The position numbers and the translations under genes were made by a program. A stretch of 64,000 nucleotides of DNA from the NCBI RefSeq assembly GCF_001905665.1, contig NZ_LIVX01000007.1, positions 310,001-374,000 on the forward strand. Direction: 5' to 3'. Within the stretch, counting starts at the first letter, position 1. The number at the start of each line of letters is the position of its first letter. This document shows, piece after piece, positions 56,558-64,000 of the stretch. A model generated the notes under the pieces. The model saw nothing but the letters and a program-made list of their open reading frames with translations, had not been told where the DNA came from and did not search any database. Origin of the DNA: Streptomyces sp. CB02261 (GTDB lineage Bacteria; Actinomycetota; Actinomycetes; Streptomycetales; Streptomycetaceae).

Positions 56558-57487
56558 ATGCGTGCTCTGCTCGTCGACCGCTCCGCCCCCACCGGACTCC
56601 GCCTCGGTCAGGCGCCCGAACCCGAACCGGCCCCCCACCAGGCACTGATCAGGGTGACGGCGACCTCCCTCAACCACGGCGAAGTGCGTTTCGGCCTGCG
56701 CGAGGCGCCCGACGGCGCCGTCCTCGGCTGGGACGCGGCCGGCGTGGTGGAACGGCCCGCCGCCGACGGGTCGGGCCCGGCAGCCGGCACGCCCGTCGTC
56801 ACCCTCGGCATCGACGGAGCCTGGGCCGAACTCCGCGCCGTGGACACCGACTGGATCGGCACGGTCCCGCCCGGAGCCGACCCCGGGGCCGTCAGCACCG
56901 TCCCCGTCGCGGGGGCCAGCGCCCTGCGCGCCCTGCACCGCGCGGGTCCGCTCCTCGGCAGGCGCGTCCTCGTCACCGGCGCCACGGGCGGGACAGGCCG
57001 GTACGCCGTGCGGCTCGCCCGGCTCGGTGGGGCGCACGTCATCGCGTCCACGGGCGACCCCGGCCGGCACGGCGACAGCCTGCGGGCCGACGGGGCGCAC
57101 GAGGTGGTGGCAGGGCCCCTCGACGTCGGCGGGCCGGTGGACGGCGTCGTGGAGCTGGTGGGCGGCCGGCACCTCGTCGACGCCTACAGCAGGCTCGCCC
57201 AGGGAGGCACCCTGGTCGCGGTCGGGCACGCCGCGCACCAGGGCGAGAACTTCCCCCTCGGCGCCCTGTTCGGCGACCAGGGCCGTCACGACCGCTCGAT
57301 CGTCACGTTCTTCCTGCCGGCCTGCACGGGCCTCGCGCCCGACCTGACCTGGCTGGCCCAGCGGGTCGCCGCCGGGGAACTCGACCCCCGCATCTCATGG
57401 CGCGGCGGCTGGGAGAAGGCCGCCGACGCGATCGACGCCTTGCTCCAGCGGCGGCTCCACGGCAAGGCGGTCCTGGAGATCGGCTGA
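56558..57487 (+). CDS. Zinc-free MDR-family alcohol dehydrogenase/quinone reductase
   Basis: A protein of 309 residues: MRALLVDRSAPTGLRL, LIRVTATSLNHGEVRFGLRE, PVAGASALRALHRAG, and the NADPH-binding RVLVTGATGGTGRYAVRLAR (GxGxxG-like). The zinc-ligand Cys loop of true alcohol dehydrogenases is missing, so a quinone-reductase/enoyl-reductase type is likely. Divergent from and probably controlled by the TetR gene next to it. ATG at 56558 with GAAGGG upstream. Confidence 0.9.
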   Translation: MRALLVDRSAPTGLRLGQAPEPEPAPHQALIRVTATSLNHGEVRFGLREAPDGAVLGWDAAGVVERPAADGSGPAAGTPVVTLGIDGAWAELRAVDTDWIGTVPPGADPGAVSTVPVAGASALRALHRAGPLLGRRVLVTGATGGTGRYAVRLARLGGAHVIASTGDPGRHGDSLRADGAHEVVAGPLDVGGPVDGVVELVGGRHLVDAYSRLAQGGTLVAVGHAAHQGENFPLGALFGDQGRHDRSIVTFFLPACTGLAPDLTWLAQRVAAGELDPRISWRGGWEKAADAIDALLQRRLHGKAVLEIG

Positions 57488-57594
57488 AGGACGGAGCCGC
57501 ACGGCCGCTCTCCGCTTCCTTCCGCACCCGTACGGCCGCTCCCCGCTTCACCTCCCGCCCCCGCACGGCCGGCAGCCCCGCCCGGGACCCGGGA

Positions 57595-58605
57595 TCACCC
57601 CGGGAAACGGCCCGTCGAGCGCAGCTGCCAGCGTCGTTCGGCATAGGCCAGGTCGTCGCGCCACAGCCGGGCCGCCGCGACGCGCATCGCCGGGCGCAGC
57701 AGCGGGGCGGCCCGGCGTACGAACCCGAAGCCGGGGCGGTCGGACGCGGCCACCACGGCCTCGGTGACCGCCGTGCGCGGGCGGCCCCGCTCGTCCGGGC
57801 CGAGCGGCGTCGCATGGGTCTCCACCACGGAGCCCACGCCCTCCCCCTCGGTGATGTGCATGACGACGGTACGCGGCTCGGGCGCGGTGAAGACGGCCCG
57901 CACCGGCACCACGAGCCGCCCCGCCACCTTGAAGGAGACGTCGACGGTGAACCGGTCGTCGGCGTCGGGCTCGCCGGGCGAACCGACCACCGTCAGGTCC
58001 ACGAACGAGTACGGGTGGAACCAGGCCCCGTGCCACGGGTCCAGACGATTGGCCACCACGTCCTCGGGTTCGCAGACGCCGGTGCCCTCGTACACGGCCG
58101 TCACCCCGCGCGCGGGATGCGGACGGACCGGTACGACGGGGGCGTCCAGGGGCTCCTCCCCGCCCACCTCGTCGAGCCGCACCCAGACGAGGACACCGTC
58201 GTCGAAGGCGGGCAGCGGATCCCAGCCCCCGAACGGCGCCCCGTCCAGAGTGAGTCCGTGCCAGTGGCACACGAGGGTCCCGCACCGGACCGGGCTGTCC
58301 GCCAGGGGCGCCCCCAGGTGCGGGCAGACGCCCGGCCCGGCGAGCAGCCGTCCGTCGGCGCCGCGCCAGACCACCACCTCGCGGCCCGCGATCGTCCGGG
58401 CCAGGGGACGGTCGCCGCGCAGTGCGGCCGAGGCCCCCACGACGTACCAGTTCCCGGACGGCCGTGCCTGCGCGCGCTTCAGCGCCTCCGCGATGACGCC
58501 CGGCCTGGCGTCCCGCCAGGTGGGCCGCTGCCGGTCCCACGGGACGGCACCGCGCCGCAGCGAGAGCGGCAGACGGGAGCGGCGTGCGGACGGTTCGGGC
58601 TTCAC
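57595..58605 (-). CDS. Rieske [2Fe-2S] protein of the carotenoid cluster (DUF5914-type)
   Basis: A protein of 336 residues. Residues ~40-135 are a Rieske domain: GVCPHLGAPLADSPVRCGTL, then VCHWHGLTL, giving CxH...CxxH. The C-terminal ~190 residues form a beta-rich, START-like domain with no visible metal triad of classic oxygenases. It follows crtB with a GTGA overlap and is the last gene of the operon, the place where S. griseus-type clusters have crtV. A role in carotenoid tailoring (e.g. hydroxylation or desaturation electron transfer) is inference. GTG at 58605. Confidence 0.88.
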   Translation of the reverse strand: MKPEPSARRSRLPLSLRRGAVPWDRQRPTWRDARPGVIAEALKRAQARPSGNWYVVGASAALRGDRPLARTIAGREVVVWRGADGRLLAGPGVCPHLGAPLADSPVRCGTLVCHWHGLTLDGAPFGGWDPLPAFDDGVLVWVRLDEVGGEEPLDAPVVPVRPHPARGVTAVYEGTGVCEPEDVVANRLDPWHGAWFHPYSFVDLTVVGSPGEPDADDRFTVDVSFKVAGRLVVPVRAVFTAPEPRTVVMHITEGEGVGSVVETHATPLGPDERGRPRTAVTEAVVAASDRPGFGFVRRAAPLLRPAMRVAAARLWRDDLAYAERRWQLRSTGRFPG

Positions 58606-59618
58606 GCGACCTCCTCGGGGACCGGCCGGGCCGGAGCGGCGGGCTGTGCCGGCCGCGCCGGCGTACCCGGCGGCGCGGACCGGTTCCGGTGGCGCAGCCT
58701 GGCCGCCAGCACCCGGGCCAGACCGTCCACCGCGACCGTCGCACGCTCCCGGCGGGGCACCACGGCGCGGCGGTGCAGCACCGCGTACCCGTCCCGGGCG
58801 ACGGCGTCGAGGATGCCCCCGTACAGGATGTAGGCGGTGCGGATGCACGGCCGGGACAGGGGATCGAGCATGGCGAGTCCGGGTTCCGCCTCGCGGTAGA
58901 CACGGCGGGTGAGCGCCTCGAACTCCCGCAGCGCGGCCAGGACACGACGGTCCTGGCGGCCCGTGTCACGGCACCTGAGGAGCAGCTCCCTGTCGACCCC
59001 GTGCCCGGCCAGCAGGTCGGCGGGCAGGTACACCCGCCCGCGGTCGAGGTCCTCGCCGACGTCCCGGAGGAAGTTGGTCAGCTGGAACGCCACACCGAGG
59101 GCCGCCGCGTGCGGTTCGGCCTCCTCGCGCGGCACCACCGTGCCGAGCACCGGCAGCATCTGCAGGCCGATCACCGCGGCCGAGCCGTGCATGTAGGCCC
59201 GCAGGTCGGCGTAGGTGGCGTAGTCCGTGACCTCCAGGTCGGACCTCATCGCCGCCATGAAGTCCCGGAAGTGACCGTGCTCGATGGCGTAGCGGCGTGC
59301 GGTGTCGGCCAGGGCCAGCACCACCGGTTCGTCGCCGCCCTCCTGCCGCAGCCCGTCGTCCAGCCGTCGCTGGAGCGCCGCGAGACGCTCACCGCGCAGG
59401 CCGTCGTCACCGCCCGGTTCCGGTACGTCGACGATGTCGTCGGCCCACCGGGCGAACCCGTACAGCGCGTGCACGGCCGGCCGGCGATCGACCGGCAGCA
59501 GGCGGGTGGCGAGGAAGTACGTCTTCCCGTGCGCCGCGTTGAGCTCGCGGCACCGGCGGTAGGCCGCTCGCAGCACCGGGTCGGTGATGCCCGCGGAGTC
59601 GAGTTCGCGTGCGGTCAT
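58602..59618 (-). CDS. crtB: Phytoene synthase CrtB
   Basis: A protein of 338 residues of the squalene/phytoene synthase family: TYFLATRLLPVDRRPAVHAL, FARWADDIVDVPE (first Asp-rich motif), AYMHGSAAVIGLQMLPVLG, AFQLTNFLRDVGEDLDRGRV (second Asp-rich motif DVGED) and YLPADLLAGHG. It condenses two GGPP into phytoene. Overlaps crtI (ATGA) upstream and the Rieske gene (GTGA) downstream. Length and motifs are normal. Confidence 0.95.
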   Translation of the reverse strand: MTARELDSAGITDPVLRAAYRRCRELNAAHGKTYFLATRLLPVDRRPAVHALYGFARWADDIVDVPEPGGDDGLRGERLAALQRRLDDGLRQEGGDEPVVLALADTARRYAIEHGHFRDFMAAMRSDLEVTDYATYADLRAYMHGSAAVIGLQMLPVLGTVVPREEAEPHAAALGVAFQLTNFLRDVGEDLDRGRVYLPADLLAGHGVDRELLLRCRDTGRQDRRVLAALREFEALTRRVYREAEPGLAMLDPLSRPCIRTAYILYGGILDAVARDGYAVLHRRAVVPRRERATVAVDGLARVLAARLRHRNRSAPPGTPARPAQPAAPARPVPEEVA

Positions 59619-61135
59619 CGTGCCGCCCCTTCGGTTCGGGCGGAGGGACGCCGGGCGCCACCGGTGATCCGGGCCGCCGCCAGCTTCCCCGACACCAGGG
59701 CGGTCGGCACGCCCACGCCGGGAGTGGTCCCGCAGCCGGCCAGGACGGCGTTCTCCGTGCCCCGCACCAGGTTGCGCGGCCGGAACGGACCCGTCTGCAG
59801 GAACGTGTGGGACACCGAGAACGGGGTGCCCGCCGCGTGCCCCTGGCCCGCCCAGTCGGCCGGGGTGACGAGGGAATCGTCCTCGACGGCCGACCCGATG
59901 CCGTCGAGACCGCGCCGCTCCAGCTCGCCCAGGAGCTCGTCCCGGTAGCGCGGGCCGAGCTCGCCCCAGGCGGCGACGCCGGGGCCGATGTCGGTGTTGG
60001 GGCAGGGAGCGAGGATGTAGTGCAGATGGCGGCCCGGCGGGGCGAGGCCCGGGTCGGACGCCGTGGGGCGGGTGATGAGCAGGGACGGGTCGCTCATCAG
60101 CCGCCCCTGACGGGTGAGTTCGTCGAACGTCGCGCGCCAGGCGGCACCGAACGAGATCGTGTGATGGGCCAGCTGCGGCCAGGTGCGGTCCGTGCCCGCG
60201 TGCAGCACGACGGCGGACGGGGAGTGCCGCAGCCGCACCGGCCGGCGGGGGGCCCGGCCGAGGAGCCGGTAGGTGACGGGCAGGTCCGGGGTGAGGACGA
60301 CCGCGTCGCAGCGGATGCGGTCCTTCGCCGTGACGACGGCGGTGACGCGCCCGCCCGACCGCTCCAGCCGGGTCACCGCTTCGCCGAACCGCAGCTCGGC
60401 GCCCGCGTCCCCGGCGGCGTCGGCCATGGCCTGCGGCAGGGCGTGCATGCCGCCGCGCGGGAAGTACACCCCGGCGACCGTGTCCATGTAGGCGATGACC
60501 GCGTACGCGGCGAGCGCACGGGCCGGCGGCACGCCCGCGTACAGGGCCTGGAAGGAGAAGACCCGCTGCAGCCGCTCGTCCCGGAGGAAGGCGCCGATGC
60601 GCCGGTCGAGCCGCCCGAAGCCGCCGAGCGCCGCGAGGCGGGCGAGGTCACCGGTCAGCAGGTCCAGGGGGGAGTCGAAGTTCGCGTCGATGAAGCGGCG
60701 CATCTGGGCCCGGTAGAGCCGCTCCAGCCAGACACGCAGCCGCCGGTAGCCCGCCGCCTCGCGGGCCCCGGCGAACCGTTCCACCTCCGCCGCCATCGCG
60801 TCGCCCTCGGTGTGCACGTCCAGCGTGCTGCCGTCCGCGAACGACGCCCGGTAGGCCGGGTGGAGCGGGATCAGGTCGACCCGTTTGTGCAGGCTGTCGC
60901 CGACCGCGGCGAAGGCCTCGTCGGCGAGGTCGGGCATGGTCAGGACGGTCGGGCCGGTGTCGATCCGGTAGCCGTTCAGCTCCAGTCGACCCGCCCGGCC
61001 GCCGGGCAGGTCGTCCCGTTCGACGACGGTGACCCGGCGCCCGGACCCCAGCAGGTGAAGGGCCGCCGACAGACCGGCCAGGCCGGCTCCGACGACCACC
61101 ACGTGGTCCGTACGGCCGGACAGCGTGCGCGTCAT
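59615..61135 (-). CDS. crtI: Phytoene desaturase CrtI
   Basis: A protein of 506 residues: N-terminal FAD-binding VVVVGAGLAGLSAALHLLGS, then RVTVVERDDLPGGRAGRLEL, GYRIDTGPTVLTMPDLADEA, and C-terminal NAVLAGCGTTPGVGVPTALV (the bacterial carotenoid desaturase signature). It turns phytoene into lycopene in several steps. ATG at 61135 overlaps the crtE stop (ATGA), and its own stop overlaps crtB. Complete and normal length. Confidence 0.96.
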   Translation of the reverse strand: MTRTLSGRTDHVVVVGAGLAGLSAALHLLGSGRRVTVVERDDLPGGRAGRLELNGYRIDTGPTVLTMPDLADEAFAAVGDSLHKRVDLIPLHPAYRASFADGSTLDVHTEGDAMAAEVERFAGAREAAGYRRLRVWLERLYRAQMRRFIDANFDSPLDLLTGDLARLAALGGFGRLDRRIGAFLRDERLQRVFSFQALYAGVPPARALAAYAVIAYMDTVAGVYFPRGGMHALPQAMADAAGDAGAELRFGEAVTRLERSGGRVTAVVTAKDRIRCDAVVLTPDLPVTYRLLGRAPRRPVRLRHSPSAVVLHAGTDRTWPQLAHHTISFGAAWRATFDELTRQGRLMSDPSLLITRPTASDPGLAPPGRHLHYILAPCPNTDIGPGVAAWGELGPRYRDELLGELERRGLDGIGSAVEDDSLVTPADWAGQGHAAGTPFSVSHTFLQTGPFRPRNLVRGTENAVLAGCGTTPGVGVPTALVSGKLAAARITGGARRPSARTEGAAR

Positions 61136-62661
61136 CGACGGGCCTCCGGAGCTCCGGAGCCCGCCGGAGCGAGAGCGGCTGCCGGTCGCGAGCGAGCCGG
61201 TGGGTCGTCCGGGGCGGGGGAGGCGACGCCGGAGGCACGAGAAGCAGCGGAAGCGGCGGGAGCGAGGCCCGGCGAACCCTCGGGGGAGTCGGCAGGGCCT
61301 GCGCCGCGGGGGACCTCCGGGGCGTCGGCAGGGCCGACGCCCCGGGGGCCCTCGGGGGAGTCGTCGGGGCCGGCGCCCGAGGGCGCGTTCCGGCAACCGT
61401 CCGGCGCAGCCGCCCGGGACACCGCCGCCGCGGCCAGCAGTCCGCGCAGACGCGCCGTTGCCTCCGTGGCGGGCAGAGCGCCGTCGAAGTGCCGCAGCCC
61501 CTGCGTCGACAGGCGGTCGATCTTCGACTCGACCGCCGCCCGGGCACCCGTGCGCACCAGGACGTCCCGTACCTCGTCGAGTCCGGCCGGCGACAGGTTC
61601 TCGTCGCCGAGCGTCCGTTCGAGCACCGTCAGGGCGGGCCGGTCGCCCGCGGCCTCCGCCCGCGCCACCGCCAGGGCGACCAGATACGTCGGCTTGCCCT
61701 CGCGGATGTCCCCACCGCGGCTCTTGCCGGTGCGCTCCGGGTCGCCGAACACGTCGTCGAGGTCGTCGCGCAGCTGGAAGGCCATGCCCACACGGCGTCC
61801 CGCCGCGCACAGAGCCCGTATGGTGCGGCCGTCCGCGCCCGCAAGGGTCGCGCCCAGCGCCAGCGGCCGCTCGACCGAGTACAACGCGCTCTTGAGGCAG
61901 GCGGCGCGCAGGGCGCGCGGCTGCGAGCGCGACCCGGTCAGCTGGCCCTGGAGGTCGAGGAACTGACCGGCCACCATCTCCGTGCGCATGTCGCTCCACA
62001 GCCGGCGCACCATGGTCGCCGTCCACCGGTCGAGCGGCGTCTCGGCCACCACGTCGTCCGACCACGCCAGCGCCAGGTCCCCGGCCAGGATCGCGGCCGC
62101 CTCCCCGAAACGGGCGGCGCGGGCCGGTGCCGCGGTATCGCCGTAGCGGCCCTGCACGTCCGCGTGCAGGGCCGGACGCCCGCGCCGCAGCGTCGCCCCG
62201 TCCATCACGTCGTCGTGGACGAGGGCGCAGGTCTGGAGCAGTTCGAGCGCCGCCCCGACGCGCAGGGCGGCCGAGGCCGTGGAGCCGTCGGATCCGCCGC
62301 AGGCGCGCATCGACCACCAGAGGAGCTGCGACCGGGTGCGCTTGCCGCCGGCCTGGGTGAAGCGGGCGACCCGCTCGGCCAGTTCACGCGCGAAGAGGGC
62401 GTCCAGGGCGCCGGCCCGGGCGAGCCGGTCGGCGAGCACCTGGTCGAGGACGTGCCCGACCGCGGCGGGCACGTCCTCGTCGACGGCGACGGGCTCGACC
62501 TGCCGGAGGGCGGCGCCGCGCGGGGGGCCCGCGCCGTGGGCCCCGCCGGCGGCCGCTCGGCCCGCGCGCCTCCGCCGCGGCGAGGACCCCGACGGGGCCA
62601 CCAGGCGGGGGAGGGGCGACGGCGCGGCCGCGGGGTGGTCCTTCGCCTGGGTCGGGCGCAT
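61132..62661 (-). CDS. crtE: Geranylgeranyl diphosphate synthase CrtE, long C-terminal tail
   Basis: A protein of 509 residues. The polyprenyl synthase domain (~60-400) has the first Asp-rich motif in CALVHDDVMDGATLRRGRPA, AAILAGDLALAWSDD, and the second in MAFQLRDDLDDVFGDPERTG. An N-terminal arm of ~45 residues is Pro/Arg-rich. The C-terminal ~100 residues are unusual: Pro/Gly/Ala/Ser-rich, with repeats such as GPDDSPEGPRGVGPADAPEV, then PRGAGPADSPEG. Makes GGPP for carotenoids. ATG at 62661 with GAGAGGAA upstream. First gene of the crt operon; divergent from crtY. Confidence 0.93.
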   Translation of the reverse strand: MRPTQAKDHPAAAPSPLPRLVAPSGSSPRRRRAGRAAAGGAHGAGPPRGAALRQVEPVAVDEDVPAAVGHVLDQVLADRLARAGALDALFARELAERVARFTQAGGKRTRSQLLWWSMRACGGSDGSTASAALRVGAALELLQTCALVHDDVMDGATLRRGRPALHADVQGRYGDTAAPARAARFGEAAAILAGDLALAWSDDVVAETPLDRWTATMVRRLWSDMRTEMVAGQFLDLQGQLTGSRSQPRALRAACLKSALYSVERPLALGATLAGADGRTIRALCAAGRRVGMAFQLRDDLDDVFGDPERTGKSRGGDIREGKPTYLVALAVARAEAAGDRPALTVLERTLGDENLSPAGLDEVRDVLVRTGARAAVESKIDRLSTQGLRHFDGALPATEATARLRGLLAAAAVSRAAAPDGCRNAPSGAGPDDSPEGPRGVGPADAPEVPRGAGPADSPEGSPGLAPAASAASRASGVASPAPDDPPARSRPAAALAPAGSGAPEARR

Positions 62662-62880
62662 CCCGGTTCCTCTCGTCGTGGCATCGATCGTTCTTCTCCG
62701 CGTCTTCCGTCCCTTCCCGTGATACGGATGCGGTGCGGATCGGGTAGCCGGAATGCGCGGGAATGCCACCGTCTGGACGCACCTGTCCGAGTGGCGGCCG
62801 CCGAAGACCGCATCCGGATCGACGCCGAGGGGGGAACCCGTACGGGTGGCGGACAGCAGAACCGGGACGGAGGGAGCCGC
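62662..62880. promoter_or_regulatory. Divergent crtE/crtY promoter region
   Basis: The 219-bp gap must carry both promoters. In related Streptomyces, crtE and crtY are driven by the light-induced sigma factor LitS; no litR/litS genes are in the window, and I could not identify a certain -35/-10 pair. GGAGG before the crtY GTG is clear. Confidence 0.5.
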
Positions 62881-64000
62881 GTGCTGAAGGCGGATGTGGT
62901 GATCGTCGGGGCGGGAGCCGCCGGCCTCTCCCTTGCCCACCGGCTGAACGGGCACGTGCCCGGCGCCCGGACGCCGTCCGTGGTCCTCGTCGACGCTCCG
63001 CCCGGGCCGCTGCGGCCGGCCACGCGCACCTGGTGCTTCTGGGAGGCGGGCCCCGGCCGGTTCGACGCCGCCGTCCGGGCCGAGTGGAGCCACCTGCGGG
63101 TGCGACCGCCGACCGGCCCGGCGATCGAGGGGGACATCGCGCCGCTGCGGTACAAGATGATCCGCTCCGACGACTTCGAGGCCCTCGTCGCCGGGGACCT
63201 CGAAGGCAGCCCCAACGTCCGCCGGGTGGAGGCCACCGTGGACACCGTGGAGGAGATCCCCTCCGGGGCCCGCGTGCTGACGACCCGGCCCGACGGACGC
63301 CCCGACGTCCTGGAGGCCCGGTGGGTGTTCGACTCGCGGCCCCTGGGCAGCCTCCCGGCCGCCCGCACCACCCTGCTCCAGCACTTCCACGGCTGGTTCG
63401 TACGCACCGCGCGGCCCGTCTTCGACCCCGGCACCGTGGAACTGATGGACTTCCGCACCCCCCAGCCCCCCGACGGGCTCTCCTTCGGCTACGTCCTGCC
63501 CACCGGCCCGCGCGAAGCCCTCGTCGAGTACACGGAGTTCTCCCCGCGCCTCCTGACGGCGAGCGGCTACGAGGCCGCGGTACGGCACTACGCCGACGAC
63601 GTGCTCGGCCTCGGCGACCTGGAGACCGTGGCGACCGAGACCGGGGTGATCCCCATGACGGACGCCCCGATGCCCCGCCGGATCGGCGTCTCGGTGTTCC
63701 GGATCGGTGCGGCGGGCGGTGCGACCCGCCCGTCCACCGGATACGCCTTCGCCGGACTCCAGCGGCAGACCCGGGCGGTCGCCGCCGCACTCCGGCAGGG
63801 CCGCACGCCGGTGCCGCCGAACGCCCACTCCCCGCGGGCCCGCGCCATGGACGCGGTCCTCCTGCGCGCCCTCGACAGCGGGCGCGTCGACGGTCCCGCC
63901 CTGTTCTCCCGGCTGTTCGCCCGCGTCCCCACGGGCCGGGTGCTGCGCTTCCTCGACGGACGCACGGGCCTGTTCGAGGACCTCTCCGTCGGCCGCCACA
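62881..64000 (+). CDS. crtY: Lycopene cyclase CrtY, C-terminus cut by window edge
   Basis: The frame starts at a GTG at 62881 with ACGGAGGGAG 7 bases upstream and runs off the window end without a stop (about 373 codons). N-terminal FAD/NAD-binding motif DVVIVGAGAAGLSLAHRLNG, then RTWCFWEAG, a conserved feature of CrtY-type beta-cyclases, then YKMIRSDDFEALVAGDLEGS, VFDSRPLGS, LLQHFHGWFVRTARPVFDPG and LMDFRT. It converts lycopene to beta-carotene, complementing the crtEIB operon opposite. Not a closed frame in the window, so it is easily missed. Confidence 0.95.
   Translation, partial: MLKADVVIVGAGAAGLSLAHRLNGHVPGARTPSVVLVDAPPGPLRPATRTWCFWEAGPGRFDAAVRAEWSHLRVRPPTGPAIEGDIAPLRYKMIRSDDFEALVAGDLEGSPNVRRVEATVDTVEEIPSGARVLTTRPDGRPDVLEARWVFDSRPLGSLPAARTTLLQHFHGWFVRTARPVFDPGTVELMDFRTPQPPDGLSFGYVLPTGPREALVEYTEFSPRLLTASGYEAAVRHYADDVLGLGDLETVATETGVIPMTDAPMPRRIGVSVFRIGAAGGATRPSTGYAFAGLQRQTRAVAAALRQGRTPVPPNAHSPRARAMDAVLLRALDSGRVDGPALFSRLFARVPTGRVLRFLDGRTGLFEDLSVGRH

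Noticed and set aside
59615..62317. A 900-codon frame as a CrtI fusion.
   Set aside because: The part upstream of 61135 is a shadow of crtE in another frame; CrtI itself starts at 61135.
61132..63999. A 955-codon minus-strand frame extending past the CrtE start to the window end.
   Set aside because: Only the part from 62661 has GGPP synthase features; upstream it is antisense to crtY, whose translated protein is clearly real.

Overview
The window looks like part of a Streptomyces (or close relative) chromosome. G+C is very high with strong third-position bias, GTG starts are common, and many starts and stops overlap as ATGA or GTGA. The gene content is typical too: SARP, LAL/LuxR and AfsR-like regulators, rare TTA codons in a regulator and a transposase-like gene, an ECF42/YCII pair, and a crt carotenoid cluster. 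It reads as an accessory, probably arm-like, region made of several small specialised loci joined by ordinary conserved genes.

Layout. 1-7.3 kb: the start of a truncated-haemoglobin gene, then a small regulator-rich locus. It has a SARP gene, a translationally coupled trio (condensation-domain-like protein, type II thioesterase-like protein, SAM methyltransferase) and a TTA-containing LAL/LuxR regulator. The C-like and TE-like proteins lack their catalytic residues. A near-identical palindromic motif lies upstream of both the SARP gene and the trio. 7.4-9.7 kb: a decayed acyl-CoA carboxylase fragment, then a Ro60/TROVE (Rsr) gene preceded by two tandem Y-RNA-like hairpins. The second hairpin carries a circularly permuted tRNA-like module. 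9.8-20.1 kb: housekeeping and hypothetical genes, a TetR gene with a perfect 28-bp palindrome, a Ser/Thr kinase beside a truncated kinase, and 43-bp tandem repeats behind a DUF1707 gene.

20.4-36.3 kb is the most exciting part. A long minus-strand gene run is built round an amino-group carrier protein (LysW) with LysX, LysY and LysZ homologues. It also holds a DRE-TIM aldolase/synthase-like enzyme, a class I glutamine-amidotransferase-fold protein, an amino-acid dehydrogenase, an acyl-CoA ligase, an aminotransferase, an FAH-family hydrolase and two flavin-dependent monooxygenases. Primary lysine/arginine genes are not beside it, and the set matches the AmCP-mediated secondary metabolism known from vazabitide-type pathways. 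Its LysW ends in Gln rather than the usual Glu. Next to it are a divergent maleate-isomerase-like gene, an atypical response regulator without its phosphorylation Asp, and a TTA-containing IS701-like gene.

36.7-57.5 kb: MFS exporter, shortened SDR, large AfsR-like regulator, APC-type permease, a signal-peptidase homologue without its catalytic Ser and Lys, a second MFS protein, a lipoprotein, the YCII-ECF42 operon behind two tandem inverted-repeat boxes, a methyltransferase, a membrane-anchored Mrr-like nuclease, SDR, fasciclin protein, Na+/H+ antiporter and a TetR/MDR pair. 57.6-64.0 kb: the crt operon (crtE, crtI, crtB, Rieske protein; all overlapping) with crtY divergent and cut by the window end.

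All functional calls come from reading translated sequence and motifs. No database search was run.
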